From Cordyceps javanica (taxonomy: Eukaryota; Ascomycota; Sordariomycetes; Hypocreales; Cordycipitaceae), in assembly GCA_036850795.1 (NCBI GenBank), contig JAAECO010000004.1, positions 2,976,001-3,040,000 of the forward strand: a DNA stretch of 64,000 bases. The letters are read 5' to 3'. Below, piece by piece: positions 44,485-54,071 of the stretch (its first letter is position 1; each line of letters begins with the position of its first letter). The position numbers and the translations under genes are program-made. A model generated the notes under the pieces. It did no database searches. It saw nothing but the letters and a program-made list of their open reading frames with translations, and was not told where the DNA came from.

Positions 44485-46366
44485 TTTCTCTTGCTTGTGT
44501 CTTTTCTCTCTTTTTGGTGTGTTGGTCTAATGTTTGGTTGTAAGAGACAAGGAACGTGGCAGTGTGTGTTGTTTGCTGAGCTGGTGTATAGTTGTATGGC
44601 GTGTCAATCGAACAATGAACGATGTCCGTGTAAGTTGGTCTGGGCCTTGACGATCCAAGTTGAGTGAAGGAGTGAATAAAGAAAGAAAGAAAGGAAAAGA
44701 GAGCAGAGGAAAACGAAAGAAAAGAACTAAAGAGGGAAGGAATAGAAGGGATAGAGAGAGCGAGTGAGAGACAAAAGAGAGAGCGTGCAGCTTCTTGGAG
44801 GCATGTTCCCGTTGACTGATGGGCGGTGGTGTGTTTTAGCAAATGACAAGTGGCATGGTGGCAAGACGCAAGACCGTGCGTGCTGGAGCGTCAACGTCAG
44901 GGCGGCTCGAGTCGTGCGGGATGTGGTTGGATAGGTTTGGCATGCGATGTTTCACTCGCGCGAGGGCGGCGATGGAACTACTAACAAGAGACTGGGTGGC
45001 GGTACATATGTCTAGACCAAAACGCAAAAAGGAAATAAAAAAGAGTGAGGGAGTTTGTGGTAATATTTTGAGCTTTCTTTCAGATTTTCATATTTTTCTT
45101 CTTCTATTTGGCGTTGTCATAGAGACATTTCCCATGGGCTTTGATTTTTGCAAAGGAAGGGCAAAAAAAAAAAAGACCAAAAGTTGTCTTTCATGACGAC
45201 TTGGCCAGCCAAAGTTGCGCACATCCATCTGAGAGGAGGGCGCGAGCGCTATGATGACCTGAGACATGATGGGCGACGCCACGGGACGCCGCTTGAGAGA
45301 CGCACGGAGGAAAGGGAGAGAGAGGGGAAAGGGGGGGAGCAGGGGAAATAACGAGCAAATAAGAGATGCCGGGAAGAGAAAAGACATTAATGAGTGGGCA
45401 GAGAGGAGTTGAGTTTCGAAGATATTTCATTCATTACTGTGCAAACAGCCGCAGAAGCAAGTATAAGCACAAACTTGTCAGGACGGACGAGAGAGTAGGT
45501 AGGCATGATTAGGCGATGAGATGCATGTTTTGCATTGCCAAGCATTTCTTGTTTTAGCGCGCTGTGGGCACGCACTTTGACTGTACTAGCCACAGATGGC
45601 AAGCCACAGATGCATACACCATCGTACATGGCGCACAGAGAACGGCCGCAGATAAGTAACAGTAAGTAGCAGCCACATTGGCCCGTACTGGTACAACAAC
45701 AGCCACAATAATCAACCACTACCGCCACAGCCAGCACACAGACTTGACACAGACCTACCATCTCTTTTGCGACCTGAACCTTTAACATAATCTTCATCAG
45801 AGGCCATTTTGACCTCGATTTGATTCACCACCTTCATTTAATCATATGCCCATGAATTGATCCCAGTGATTGCATACTTACCTTCATTGCGTTATTGCAA
45901 GGAGCTTGCTGGCTTGGCCCCAGACTGTTTGCGTGCCTGGCTAGCCACATACCCGTACCCGTCTCGGCCACTCACCGGTACTTACCGCGTACCTATCAGT
46001 ACTACTTTACTGACTACTTGGTACACTCACGCTCGCGGTTGTCACACGCACCATACCACATTCTCTGCGCCGCCACCAAGTACTTAGGTGACTACCTAGG
46101 TACCATGGTACCTCACTACGACTAAAAGTATGTGTGGCCCGAGACCGGAAAATCTCCCGTGGCAGGGCAAACAAGCTTTCCGTCTCGCCAAGGGTTCCCA
46201 ACTACTGCATCAACTTTTTATTTGATCGCCAAACGCCCTGCGCTCCCTCGTCCGATTGCCGCCACCCGCCACCCGCTACGCGTCGCGCTCGTTTTCTTTT
46301 CGCCCGTCCTTCCCTCTCCCTCTCTGTCTCTTCCTTTCCCGGCTAGACTCTTGTTCCACCGCAGCC
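44485..46366. other. Intergenic region, divergent promoters
   Basis: Lies between the orphan ORF (minus) and the Smr gene (plus). It contains strand-asymmetric A/G-rich stretches (44640-44790, 45295-45380), a CCTAGG/GGTACC island at 46081-46113 and a C/T-rich leader at 46285-46345 before the Smr gene. The frame 45387-45797 (minus) is unsupported. Confidence 0.45.
46081..46113. repeat. CTACCTAGGTACCATGGTACC repeat island
   Basis: TACTTAGGTGACTACCTAGG followed by TACCATGGTACC, the latter a 12-base palindrome. Member of the dispersed intergenic family, about 250 bases before the Smr gene. Confidence 0.7.
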
Positions 46367-47337
46367 ATGTCCATCCCCATGACCAGACTAGGCGGTCGCG
46401 GTACGCTTCATCTCAATGGCCCATTGCTGTTTCATCTGTAGAGAAGTTACCGCTAATCCTCTCATTGCCACTCCCCCCCTCCTCCAGCCTTTAACGCTGA
46501 TGACCACGGCGACGACAACGAACGCGAGTATGACCGCCTGCGCGACCTTGCGCGCTCCGAGGCCGAGAAGCGGAATACCTGTTTCGACAAGGTGTGTGCG
46601 AAACCCCTCGGACGCGCGCGACCACCCTTCGTCCTCTCCTGCTCCTTCTTTCTGACCCTTACCTCCCTCCCCTCCCTCCATCCCCGCAGTCTCGCAAGGC
46701 CTACGATTCCGGCGATGGCGCCCGCGCCAAGGAGCTCTCCAACGAGGGCAAGGCCCACGATGCCAAAATGGACGACTACAACCGCCAGGCCTCCGACTTC
46801 ATCTTCCGCGCCAACAACGCCCCCGGCCGCGTCGAGGCGGACGCCATCGATCTGCACGGCCAGTTCGTCGAGGAGGCGGAGCGCATCCTCGAGGAGCGCA
46901 TCCGCGCCGACCGCGCCCGCGGCCAGACCCACCTCCATGCCATCGTTGGCAAGGGCAACCACTCGGTCGGCCACGTCCAGAAGATCAAGCCCAAGGTTGA
47001 AGAGCTCTGCCGTGAGCTCGGCCTTCAGTGCCGTACCGAAGAGAACGCCGGCCGTATCTACATCAACCTCCAGGGTGGCGAACCCTTGCCGCCGCAGCAC
47101 GGAGGCAAGCCGCACGGCGGCCAGCAGCAGCACGGTGGTCAACAACAGCACGGCGGTCAACAACAGCACGGCGGACAGCAGCATGGCGGCCAGCAGCACG
47201 GCGGCGGCCAGCAGCACCAGAACCAGAACCAGAACCAGGGACAGAACCAGCAGCAAGACGACATTGCCGCCATGGTCGAAAAGGTCCTTCCTCGTATCCT
47301 GCGCAAGCTCGAAAAAGCCTGCTGTACAGTCATGTAA
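46367..47337 (+). CDS. DUF1771 and Smr domain protein with Gln/His/Gly repeat tail
   Basis: Exons 46367-46400, 46488-46591 and 46690-47337, 261 residues. A short first exon (MSIPMTRLGGRG) precedes the DUF1771 helical part, EYDRLRDLARSEAEKRNTCF joined to SRKAYDSGDGARAKELSNEGKAH. The Smr domain follows with AIDLHGQFVEEAERIL near residue 98, then HAIVGKGNHSVGHVQKIKPKV and GRIYINL. Smr domains with a DLHG motif can act as nucleases or RNA-binding modules; yeast Cue2 and human N4BP2 are family examples, but the substrate here is not known. The tail has repeats of HGGQQ and NQNQ and ends KACCTVM, with a Cys pair near the end that could be lipidated (inference). Introns: GTACGC donor with branch GCTAAT, and GTGTGT donor with CAG. 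Confidence 0.9.
47113..47220 (+). repeat. Coding tandem repeat, CACGGCGG(T/C)CA(A/G)CA(A/G) units
   Basis: About seven units encoding HGGQQ or HGGQQQ in the Smr protein tail. Unit number is likely to vary between strains. The tail is expected to be disordered. Confidence 0.85.
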
Positions 47338-47568
47338 AGAATTTAGGCGACATCTGTCCATTGTGTTCTTGGCTATATACCAAGTCTATACCATATTGAT
47401 TTATTCCTGGATACCAAGGCTTGTAGGCGCACAAGGGATGAATTACAGCGTGTATACCTCCAACCAATATATTTCCTGCTAATAGAGAAAGCCTGTGCCT
47501 AGGGGAGTGGCCTCGCTACATTCTCAAGCCGCGCATTTCTTGCCTTCCTGTCTTGTATATCACCCTCT

Positions 47569-48501
47569 CTACGCCCATCGGCGCTGGCGACGGTCGTGTC
47601 TCCGCTCGCGCCGCGTCTTGCGCGGCGCCGACTGCGCAGGATACTGTGCCATTTGATACCCATCCTGCAGCGGCGGCGGCGACAAAAACCCGCCGCCGCC
47701 ATATGCCGGCATCAGCCGCGCCTCCGCGTCCAGAGGCTTAGACTCGTCGGGAGGCGCCGCCCGTGCCTCCAGCAGAAAGCCCAGAACCTCGCAGATGAGC
47801 ACTACCACCGCCTCCATGACCACCTCCATGGCCAGCATCAGCCACGCCGTCGAGCGCACGTGCGCAAACACCAGCAGCACGCTGTACACCAGTCGCACGA
47901 GCACAAACGGCAGGCACGCCACGACGTCGAAGAGGATCCGGTGCTCGCCCTGCGCGACATACCCTTGGTTGACCGCCGCCAGCAGCGTCTCGAGACACAG
48001 CAGCACGTAAACGGCGATCATGAGGCCGTTGCCGACGCGGCTGACAGACGCGTAGCTGATTTGCGGCGCGCCGCCACCGCTCGCGGATACCGTAAAGGTG
48101 GCGTTGAAGCCCCCGACGATGAGCAGGATCATTGCGACGAGCATGAGCACCTGGATCGCGCGGTGAAAGAGGGGCTTGACGACGTCGTGCCCGTTGCGCC
48201 GCATCGACTCAAACGTGCGCGACAGCAAACCCAGCAGCGTCAGGATGAGCGGGCCGAGCCCGAGCCCGCTGAGCACCAGCCAGCCCACGTACAGTCCCTG
48301 GTTCGCCGGCGCGGAGAGCGTGGCCAGGCGTAGGGCGCTGCCGATGAGGCGGACCAGCCCGAGGACGACGAGGTACCTCCAACCGGCGGACTTGCGGAAG
48401 CCGTGTCGGAGACAGAGGACGACGGCGCCGGCGAGAAAGAGCGCGTAGAGAAGGATCTGGGCGACGGCGAGGCCGTCGTATGCGTCAAAGGAGCGCTTCA
48501 T
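47569..48501 (-). CDS. Seven-TM fungal membrane protein, DUF7702-like
   Basis: Single exon, 310 residues from the chosen ATG (MKRSFDAYDGLAVAQILLYALFLAG); the frame runs on upstream to 48657, but that part is basic and unlike the family. Seven hydrophobic segments are visible, for example LLYALFLAGAVVLCL, LVLSGLGLGPLILTLLGLLS, LMLVAMILLIVGGF, LMIAVYVLLCLETLLAA, VVACLPFVLVRLVYSVLLV and VVMEAVVVLICEVLGFLLEA. The C-terminus is cytoplasmic-type and basic (APRKTRRERRHDRRQRR). The architecture fits the fungal DUF7702 family, of unknown function, sometimes likened to receptors. Family assignment is moderate. It converges on the Smr gene, 231 bases away. Confidence 0.78.
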   Translation of the reverse strand: MKRSFDAYDGLAVAQILLYALFLAGAVVLCLRHGFRKSAGWRYLVVLGLVRLIGSALRLATLSAPANQGLYVGWLVLSGLGLGPLILTLLGLLSRTFESMRRNGHDVVKPLFHRAIQVLMLVAMILLIVGGFNATFTVSASGGGAPQISYASVSRVGNGLMIAVYVLLCLETLLAAVNQGYVAQGEHRILFDVVACLPFVLVRLVYSVLLVFAHVRSTAWLMLAMEVVMEAVVVLICEVLGFLLEARAAPPDESKPLDAEARLMPAYGGGGFLSPPPLQDGYQMAQYPAQSAPRKTRRERRHDRRQRRWA

Positions 48502-49804
48502 GTCTTTTGACCAAGGAAGCAGCCTCTCTATGTGCAAGAGACGGATCGCGAAGCGAGTACCACGATGATTAGAAGAGAAGCGTGACAAGAGCCGTGAGGA
48601 TATTGTACTTGATCCGAGAATGCTTACTGAATGTGCCCTGCAGGACACCAACTCCAACCGTATATATATATGTCACATTGCGGCCTCCCATGGTTGTCCT
48701 TTGCCCGCCACCCGGCAAACCGGCACGCGAATAATCTCGAATGTCGGATCAATACACTAGAAAAAACATAAAGAGAAACACTTTGCACCTTTTTGAAATT
48801 CAGCCCGCCGCCTGGCGGCTCCATTCTTCCCTGGCACAGCCCTACGGCGGGGGGGGGGTAGGGGACGCGTGCGCCTCTTACATTGAAACGATTGCCTAAA
48901 TGGGAAACGGTTTCGTAGAGTCGTCGCATCGGCGGTCGGCAGGCGGCGTGGCCGCTTGCGCCGACCCTCCCCCTCCCTTTGCTCTTTTTGCGCTGGGCGA
49001 CGGATGGGGGCCGCAGCTTATTATTATGCTGGGTTCGCCCACTGCATGAGTGTCTACGTGGTAAAGGGATATACCTGAATAATCGAAGCCGTGTGGATTT
49101 TGCTTCCACAGCCATTTCCGATCGCCAAAGCACAAAGGGTCGATTATCTGGTCCTGTGGCTACGAAGCCATCATTCCTCGCATGGCTTGCTTCCAACGTC
49201 GGGAAGTCTTTCAACTGCCCGACGCTTCAACACGAATTAGACAAATTCTTGGACAAAAAACGGCGTTGAACTGTGCTCCGCCTCTAGCGCTTGGGCTATG
49301 GGCTGTAGAGAGTCAGCAAGATGGGTCGGTATACATCCAAACCCTCAATCATCGTGGTCAGCGAATAGAAGAAGGAGTAATCCCTAGCATTAGGGCGCGT
49401 TGTTAAAGTTTGATCAAATCAAAAATGCCCTCTACTGTGCTCTACGGAGAGTAGTCTCACACAGTGTTGCGGACGCGGGGCAACTTGGTGATACCATCAA
49501 CAACACCAGAAAATTTAACCGCAAGTACGCGGATTAAAGGCGAATAACATCCAAAGCGAGCGCAATTCACTCCTTATGATTTCTCTATCCAATAATACTC
49601 TCATTAACGATTTACTTTGTTCATATCTGAACCGCTCAATGCGCGATTGTTCCCCCATAGTTTTGGCAATGATTACCTAAGCCACTTACACGTCGCGGTG
49701 GACAATTCGACGCGTGCTAAACAACTGGCACTTTCACGCTTCCATTGTTCCCCCTCTACCCGTCCAGTCCCGCGTTCCTTCTTCAAGTCGCCAGTCCCCT
49801 TCAT
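48502..49804. other. Divergent promoter region between DUF7702 and PIF1 genes
   Basis: The 1.3 kb contains no supported frame. A G-run (ten Gs) lies at 48850-48858 and a short TATATATATA at 48661-48670. Nothing resembling a tRNA or other RNA gene was recognised. Confidence 0.45.
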
Positions 49805-52363
49805 ATGACTCTGAGAGTCTCTGAGTTGCCTTACAGATCCTTGCCCCCGCTTCGTTGCCTTTTCGTCCGCCAAATTGCTGCTCCTCCTTATGGTCCGCTA
49901 ACGCCACGATACTTATCCGAGAGTGCTGCTCTCGGTGCACCGTCCGATTCAATGCTCGCCAAGGCCAATAAGAGCTACGAGGCCAACCAACCTCCGCCCT
50001 CGCAACGAGCCTCCAAAGGTGGCGAGCTCGCCAAGCAGCTTTTCCCATCCAGCAGCCCGAGTCAACCACCCTCAGACATTCGCGAGCAGCTCAAGTGGCG
50101 CGGGCCGCCGCGCTTTCTAGACTCGTCGCCCTCGACGGCACGTTTCAGTCGGCCGCAATGCCCGCAACCAGAGACCAGGTCAGCTAGAGACAATGGCACT
50201 ACGGGTGGCAGCGGAGCCGGCAAGGGGTCTTTGGCTTCACTCTACCGCAACTCCTCGTCTTCTTTTCAGGAGAATGTTGTTGATTTGACAGGGGACGATA
50301 CTACCACGAAAGCTCGGCAGCCGGAAGTGTTCTTCGCCGAAGACGATTTTAGCGACGATGACGACCTGGACCTCGATTTTAAAGTACCATCGGCCGTTTC
50401 GCCATCAAAAGTGACGTCTATTTCTAGGTTTGCAGCGCCAAAGGAAAATAGGCCTCCGCAATCCTCAGAACAAGCCATTCCTTGGTCATCATCCCCGGCG
50501 TCTCACTTCCTACCACCACGACAGCCTCGAACTGAGTCGAACTTGTCGGCGGATAGCAATGGATCTTTGAAAAGAGAATCGCCAGAGCCTGATGACGACT
50601 GCTTCGAGACACCAGCGCCTAAGACGAAGAAGAGGACGCTCCCTACCAACTGGCGGCGGGAGAAACCCTCGGAGGAGACGCTTCTCAACGCGAAACCCGA
50701 GACCCCAGTACAAAAGGCACGTGCTAATGGCCTATGGGATCCGTCGGCCAGCGCAATCAAGGAACAGAAGAAGCAGCTGAAGAATCAGCGGTCCACAAAG
50801 CAGGAAGTGTCAGAAGCGGAAGCTCTGACGGCGCTAGCGGAACTTGAGCCGCCTGAACCCCAGGTGGTCCCTTTTCCACAGTCGACTACCATTGCGCTGA
50901 GTAGCGAACAACGTCATGTGTTAGATCTTGTCGTCGAGCAAGGGCAGAGCGTCTTCTTTACCGGACCTGCTGGTACAGGTAAATCGGTGTTGATGAGAGC
51001 GATTATCAGTGAACTCAAAACCAAGTACGGGCGGGAATCCGACCGCGTGGCGGTGACTGCGTCAACAGGGCTCGCTGCGTGCAACATTGGGGGTATCACG
51101 CTGCACAGCTTCTCCGGCATTGGGTTAGGCAAAGACGATGCTAGCGTCCTCGTGAAGAAGGTGCGGAGGAACCCAAAAGCTAAGAATCGATGGCTCAAGA
51201 CCAAGGTTCTGATTATTGATGAAATTTCCATGGTGGATGGAGATTTGTTCGACAAGCTTTCTCAGATTGGGCGCATGATACGCAATAATGGCCGGCCCTG
51301 GGGCGGGATCCAGCTGGTGATTACGGGAGACTTTTTTCAATTACCACCGGTGCCTGATGACTCGAAGGCGCAGGCCAAGTTTGCCTTTGACGCGGCAACG
51401 TGGACTACGTCAATAGACCATACAATTGGCTTGACCCAGGTTTTTCGCCAGCGGGACCCAGAGTTTGCCCGTATGCTAAACGAAATGAGATTGGGTAAGA
51501 TTACGGAGGACACGGTGCGAGCGTTCAAGGCTCTTGACCGGCCACTCAAGTTTGACGACGGTGTGGACTGCGCAGAGCTCTTCCCTCTCCGTGCGCAAGT
51601 AGAAGGATCCAACGAGAAGCGACTGCGAGAGTTGCCAGGCGCCATTCACCGATTCGAATCTGCGGATACAGGAGAGCAGGGGATCAAAGAAAGACTGCTG
51701 GCCAACATGATGGCGCCCAAGTCGATTGATCTGAAGCTTGACGCGCAAGTGATGCTCATCAAGAACTTGGACGCGTCGCTGGTGAATGGGTCGCTGGGTC
51801 GAGTGATTGGGTTTTCGGACGAGCGAACGTTTGACATGGGCGGGGGCATACCGGACGACCCTACAAAGGATGCGGCTTTCAACAAGGCACGAAAGAAGTT
51901 GAGCAGCTTCAGCCGGGACTCTGAGTTGGTGTCGAATTCAGGAAAGCAGTACCCAGTAGTACAGTTTGTGTCTTCATCCGGGGTGCCACGCGTGGTTCTC
52001 TGCCAGCCAGAAGAGTGGACGGTCGAGCTGCCCAACGGTGAGGTGCAGGCCAAGAGATCACAGCTGCCGCTGATCCTGGCGTGGGCACTGTCCATTCACA
52101 AAGCACAGGGCCAAACACTGGAACGAGTGACTGTGAACCTGGGAAAGGTATTCGAAAAGGGCCAGGCGTACGTGGCACTCTCTCGAGCGACATCGCAAGA
52201 TGGACTCCGCGTGATAGGGTTCGATAAGCACAAGGTGATGGCGCATCCAAAGGTGGTTGAATTTTACAACAAGCTATACACGGTTGCGGAAGCGGGTATA
52301 CGGAATGGGACTTTGGCCCGAACGAATGGGATATTGGACTTTGTGGCCGCTAGACGAGGCTAA
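49805..52363 (+). CDS. PIF1: PIF1-family DNA helicase
   Basis: Single exon, 852 residues. Motifs in order: Walker A GPAGTGKS at 387-394, TASTGLAACNIGG, Walker B KVLIIDEISMVDG, GDFFQLPPV, the FRQRDPEF motif, VMLIKNLDASLVNGSLGRVIGF and the C-terminal SIHKAQGQTLERVTVNLG ... YVALSRATSQDGLRV. Superfamily 1B 5'-to-3' helicase that unwinds G-quadruplexes and acts at telomeres, replication forks and mitochondrial DNA. The first 350 residues are disordered with Ser/Pro and acidic patches. The first ATG begins an Arg-rich leader (RVSELPYRSLPPLRCLFVRQ) suited to mitochondrial import; a second in-frame ATG at 49952 (M50) would give a form without it. The upstream frame starts at TTG only. Confidence 0.96.
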   Translation: MTLRVSELPYRSLPPLRCLFVRQIAAPPYGPLTPRYLSESAALGAPSDSMLAKANKSYEANQPPPSQRASKGGELAKQLFPSSSPSQPPSDIREQLKWRGPPRFLDSSPSTARFSRPQCPQPETRSARDNGTTGGSGAGKGSLASLYRNSSSSFQENVVDLTGDDTTTKARQPEVFFAEDDFSDDDDLDLDFKVPSAVSPSKVTSISRFAAPKENRPPQSSEQAIPWSSSPASHFLPPRQPRTESNLSADSNGSLKRESPEPDDDCFETPAPKTKKRTLPTNWRREKPSEETLLNAKPETPVQKARANGLWDPSASAIKEQKKQLKNQRSTKQEVSEAEALTALAELEPPEPQVVPFPQSTTIALSSEQRHVLDLVVEQGQSVFFTGPAGTGKSVLMRAIISELKTKYGRESDRVAVTASTGLAACNIGGITLHSFSGIGLGKDDASVLVKKVRRNPKAKNRWLKTKVLIIDEISMVDGDLFDKLSQIGRMIRNNGRPWGGIQLVITGDFFQLPPVPDDSKAQAKFAFDAATWTTSIDHTIGLTQVFRQRDPEFARMLNEMRLGKITEDTVRAFKALDRPLKFDDGVDCAELFPLRAQVEGSNEKRLRELPGAIHRFESADTGEQGIKERLLANMMAPKSIDLKLDAQVMLIKNLDASLVNGSLGRVIGFSDERTFDMGGGIPDDPTKDAAFNKARKKLSSFSRDSELVSNSGKQYPVVQFVSSSGVPRVVLCQPEEWTVELPNGEVQAKRSQLPLILAWALSIHKAQGQTLERVTVNLGKVFEKGQAYVALSRATSQDGLRVIGFDKHKVMAHPKVVEFYNKLYTVAEAGIRNGTLARTNGILDFVAARRG

Positions 52364-54071
52364 TAGAGGACAATGTGGCCATGGATAGTCGAATCATGTT
52401 TTGTACAGTACATTTGGGTGGCCATTCACGGCTGATGTGACTACCTACGCAGCGCAGGTCATCAGTCAGGGTTGCGGCGTCCGTTTAACTACAGACCCAT
52501 CTACATTTGGACAGGTAGCGGTATGCATGATAGTGATAGTAGCTGCTGCGGGGCTTGTAAATACCACCATGCCTGATGTCATGACGCCCTGTTCAAGCTC
52601 ATCTGTTTGTGTATCGCGCTACACTGGCTGACTGCCTATTGCTGCCCTGTCCGACGCTCCTGTTGGCCGCGCGCCTGTGGCCCGTCATCCGTTCGGCAGG
52701 GTGGGTCTGAACGTCGGTAGCACATTGTGAGCGATGACTCTGCCGGCGAGCGGGTCTGTGGCTGCATGTCGCAGACGGGTAAAGCACTCGGGTACTTGGG
52801 CGGCGCAGCTGGAGCCAAGAAGTGTGGAAAGGCAGCACAAAAGATTTTGAAAGGGGCCGGGCAACGTACTTAGCACACGGCAAGTGTGTGTGGAATTCTT
52901 TTTTCCAATCCTGTCCCGTACCTTTTTTCGTGCGCGTTGAGAAATGCCTACTGATACTCGCGGCTTGCTCTGTAGCAGGAAGCACGGCGGGTTGTCGTGC
53001 CGGTTGCAGGTAAGCAAGCACTTACCAGCTACTGATCAAGCAGGGCCATGCAAGTACCACCTTACCTACCTAGGCAAGTAATTGATGATGGCAAAAAGGC
53101 GCTCCCGCCCCTCTAACTACGTAAGTGGGCTTTGCTGGTAATTAATTTAGCATGGAGGGACTTTTCTCGGGTGTTTGAGTTGAGTGGCTTGGAAAAGCCA
53201 AGTTGGTAGGTAGGTAGGCGGTACCTGCTACCTGTACAGCGCTACGCAAGTGTATGCAGGTACAGAGTACATATTTGCCTACCTGTAGGTAGCTACCAAA
53301 GCAAGCCGTGGCGGGGAGCCAGCAACCAGGATTTCTTTCACATTCATGGGCGACATTTCTTCCGCTTCTCCTTCACTCAACCCCAACGAGCCCTCCTCCC
53401 CAAGACCCGACCATTCGCAGCGCGATAAAACACAGCGGAATCGCTGCAGTTGTTCGCGTCTGTCTCTTCCGCATTGCCTACACAGGGCTCTCGCCGGTCC
53501 TGCGTTCACTTGCCCCCCGCACGCCTGCCCCCTTCGGCGCGAGCAACTACTGGCAACTTGGCCACGAGACCTCTTCTTGTGTTTTTTTTTCCGCTTCTGA
53601 CCGAGCAACCAGAGGCCTGATTGCTTCCATCAGCTGGAAATTCAAAACGAAGAAGAAGGAGCAGGTATTCATTTACCTCGCACCTTGTCTCTCTTTTTTC
53701 CTTTCCCCAGTCCTTTTCATTCGCGCTCCCTCCTTGTGCTTCCTCATCCACCAGCGCCCACACGCACAAATCGAGACCAGCGACATCGCCAAAGCCACCC
53801 GCAAACGACAACGACAAGTCGGCTCAGGATCGACCTGCAGCCTCCGAATTCCATCGAGGAAACCAACGAATCGATTCACCAGTCCCGGCAACCCACCAGC
53901 ACTGGGTTCTCTTCTTTAATGCAGGGGACTCTCGGCCAGACATAGTGGTCTCTCGTGACTACAGTTGGCTTTCTCTCGTTTGGCGACGTCGACCTATGCT
54001 GTCACACGCAACCACGAGACGACTCGCGACGTAGACGACGGACAGCTCAGAAATACCGTCCCTCGCCCAAT
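52364..54071. other. Intergenic region before EDC3
   Basis: Contains the PIF1 3' flank and a long EDC3 promoter and leader, the latter C/T-rich from about 53340. A repeat island lies at 53202-53297 and a smaller one near 53060. The plus-strand frame 53308-53919 is proline/serine-rich leader sequence without family resemblance. Confidence 0.5.
53202..53297. repeat. TAGGTAGGTAGG / CCTGTAGGTAGCTACC repeat island
   Basis: TTGGTAGGTAGGTAGGCGGTACC, then CCTGTACAGC, CAGGTACAGAGTAC and ACCTGTAGGTAGCTACC. A related CTTACCTACCTAGGCAAG sits at 53061-53078. Member of the dispersed intergenic family. Confidence 0.7.

Noticed and set aside
43886..44842. 318-codon minus-strand frame overlapping the orphan ORF
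   Set aside because: Reads as low-complexity Ser/Phe then His/Arg/Pro sequence; the overlapping 159-codon frame has better codon usage and composition.
53308..53919. 203-codon plus-strand frame before EDC3
   Set aside because: Composition follows a C/T-rich leader and the start is not supported; it resembles no family and would overlap the EDC3 5' untranslated region.
53955..54071. 5' extension of the EDC3 frame
   Set aside because: Starts at GTG; the Lsm domain begins exactly at the ATG at 54072.
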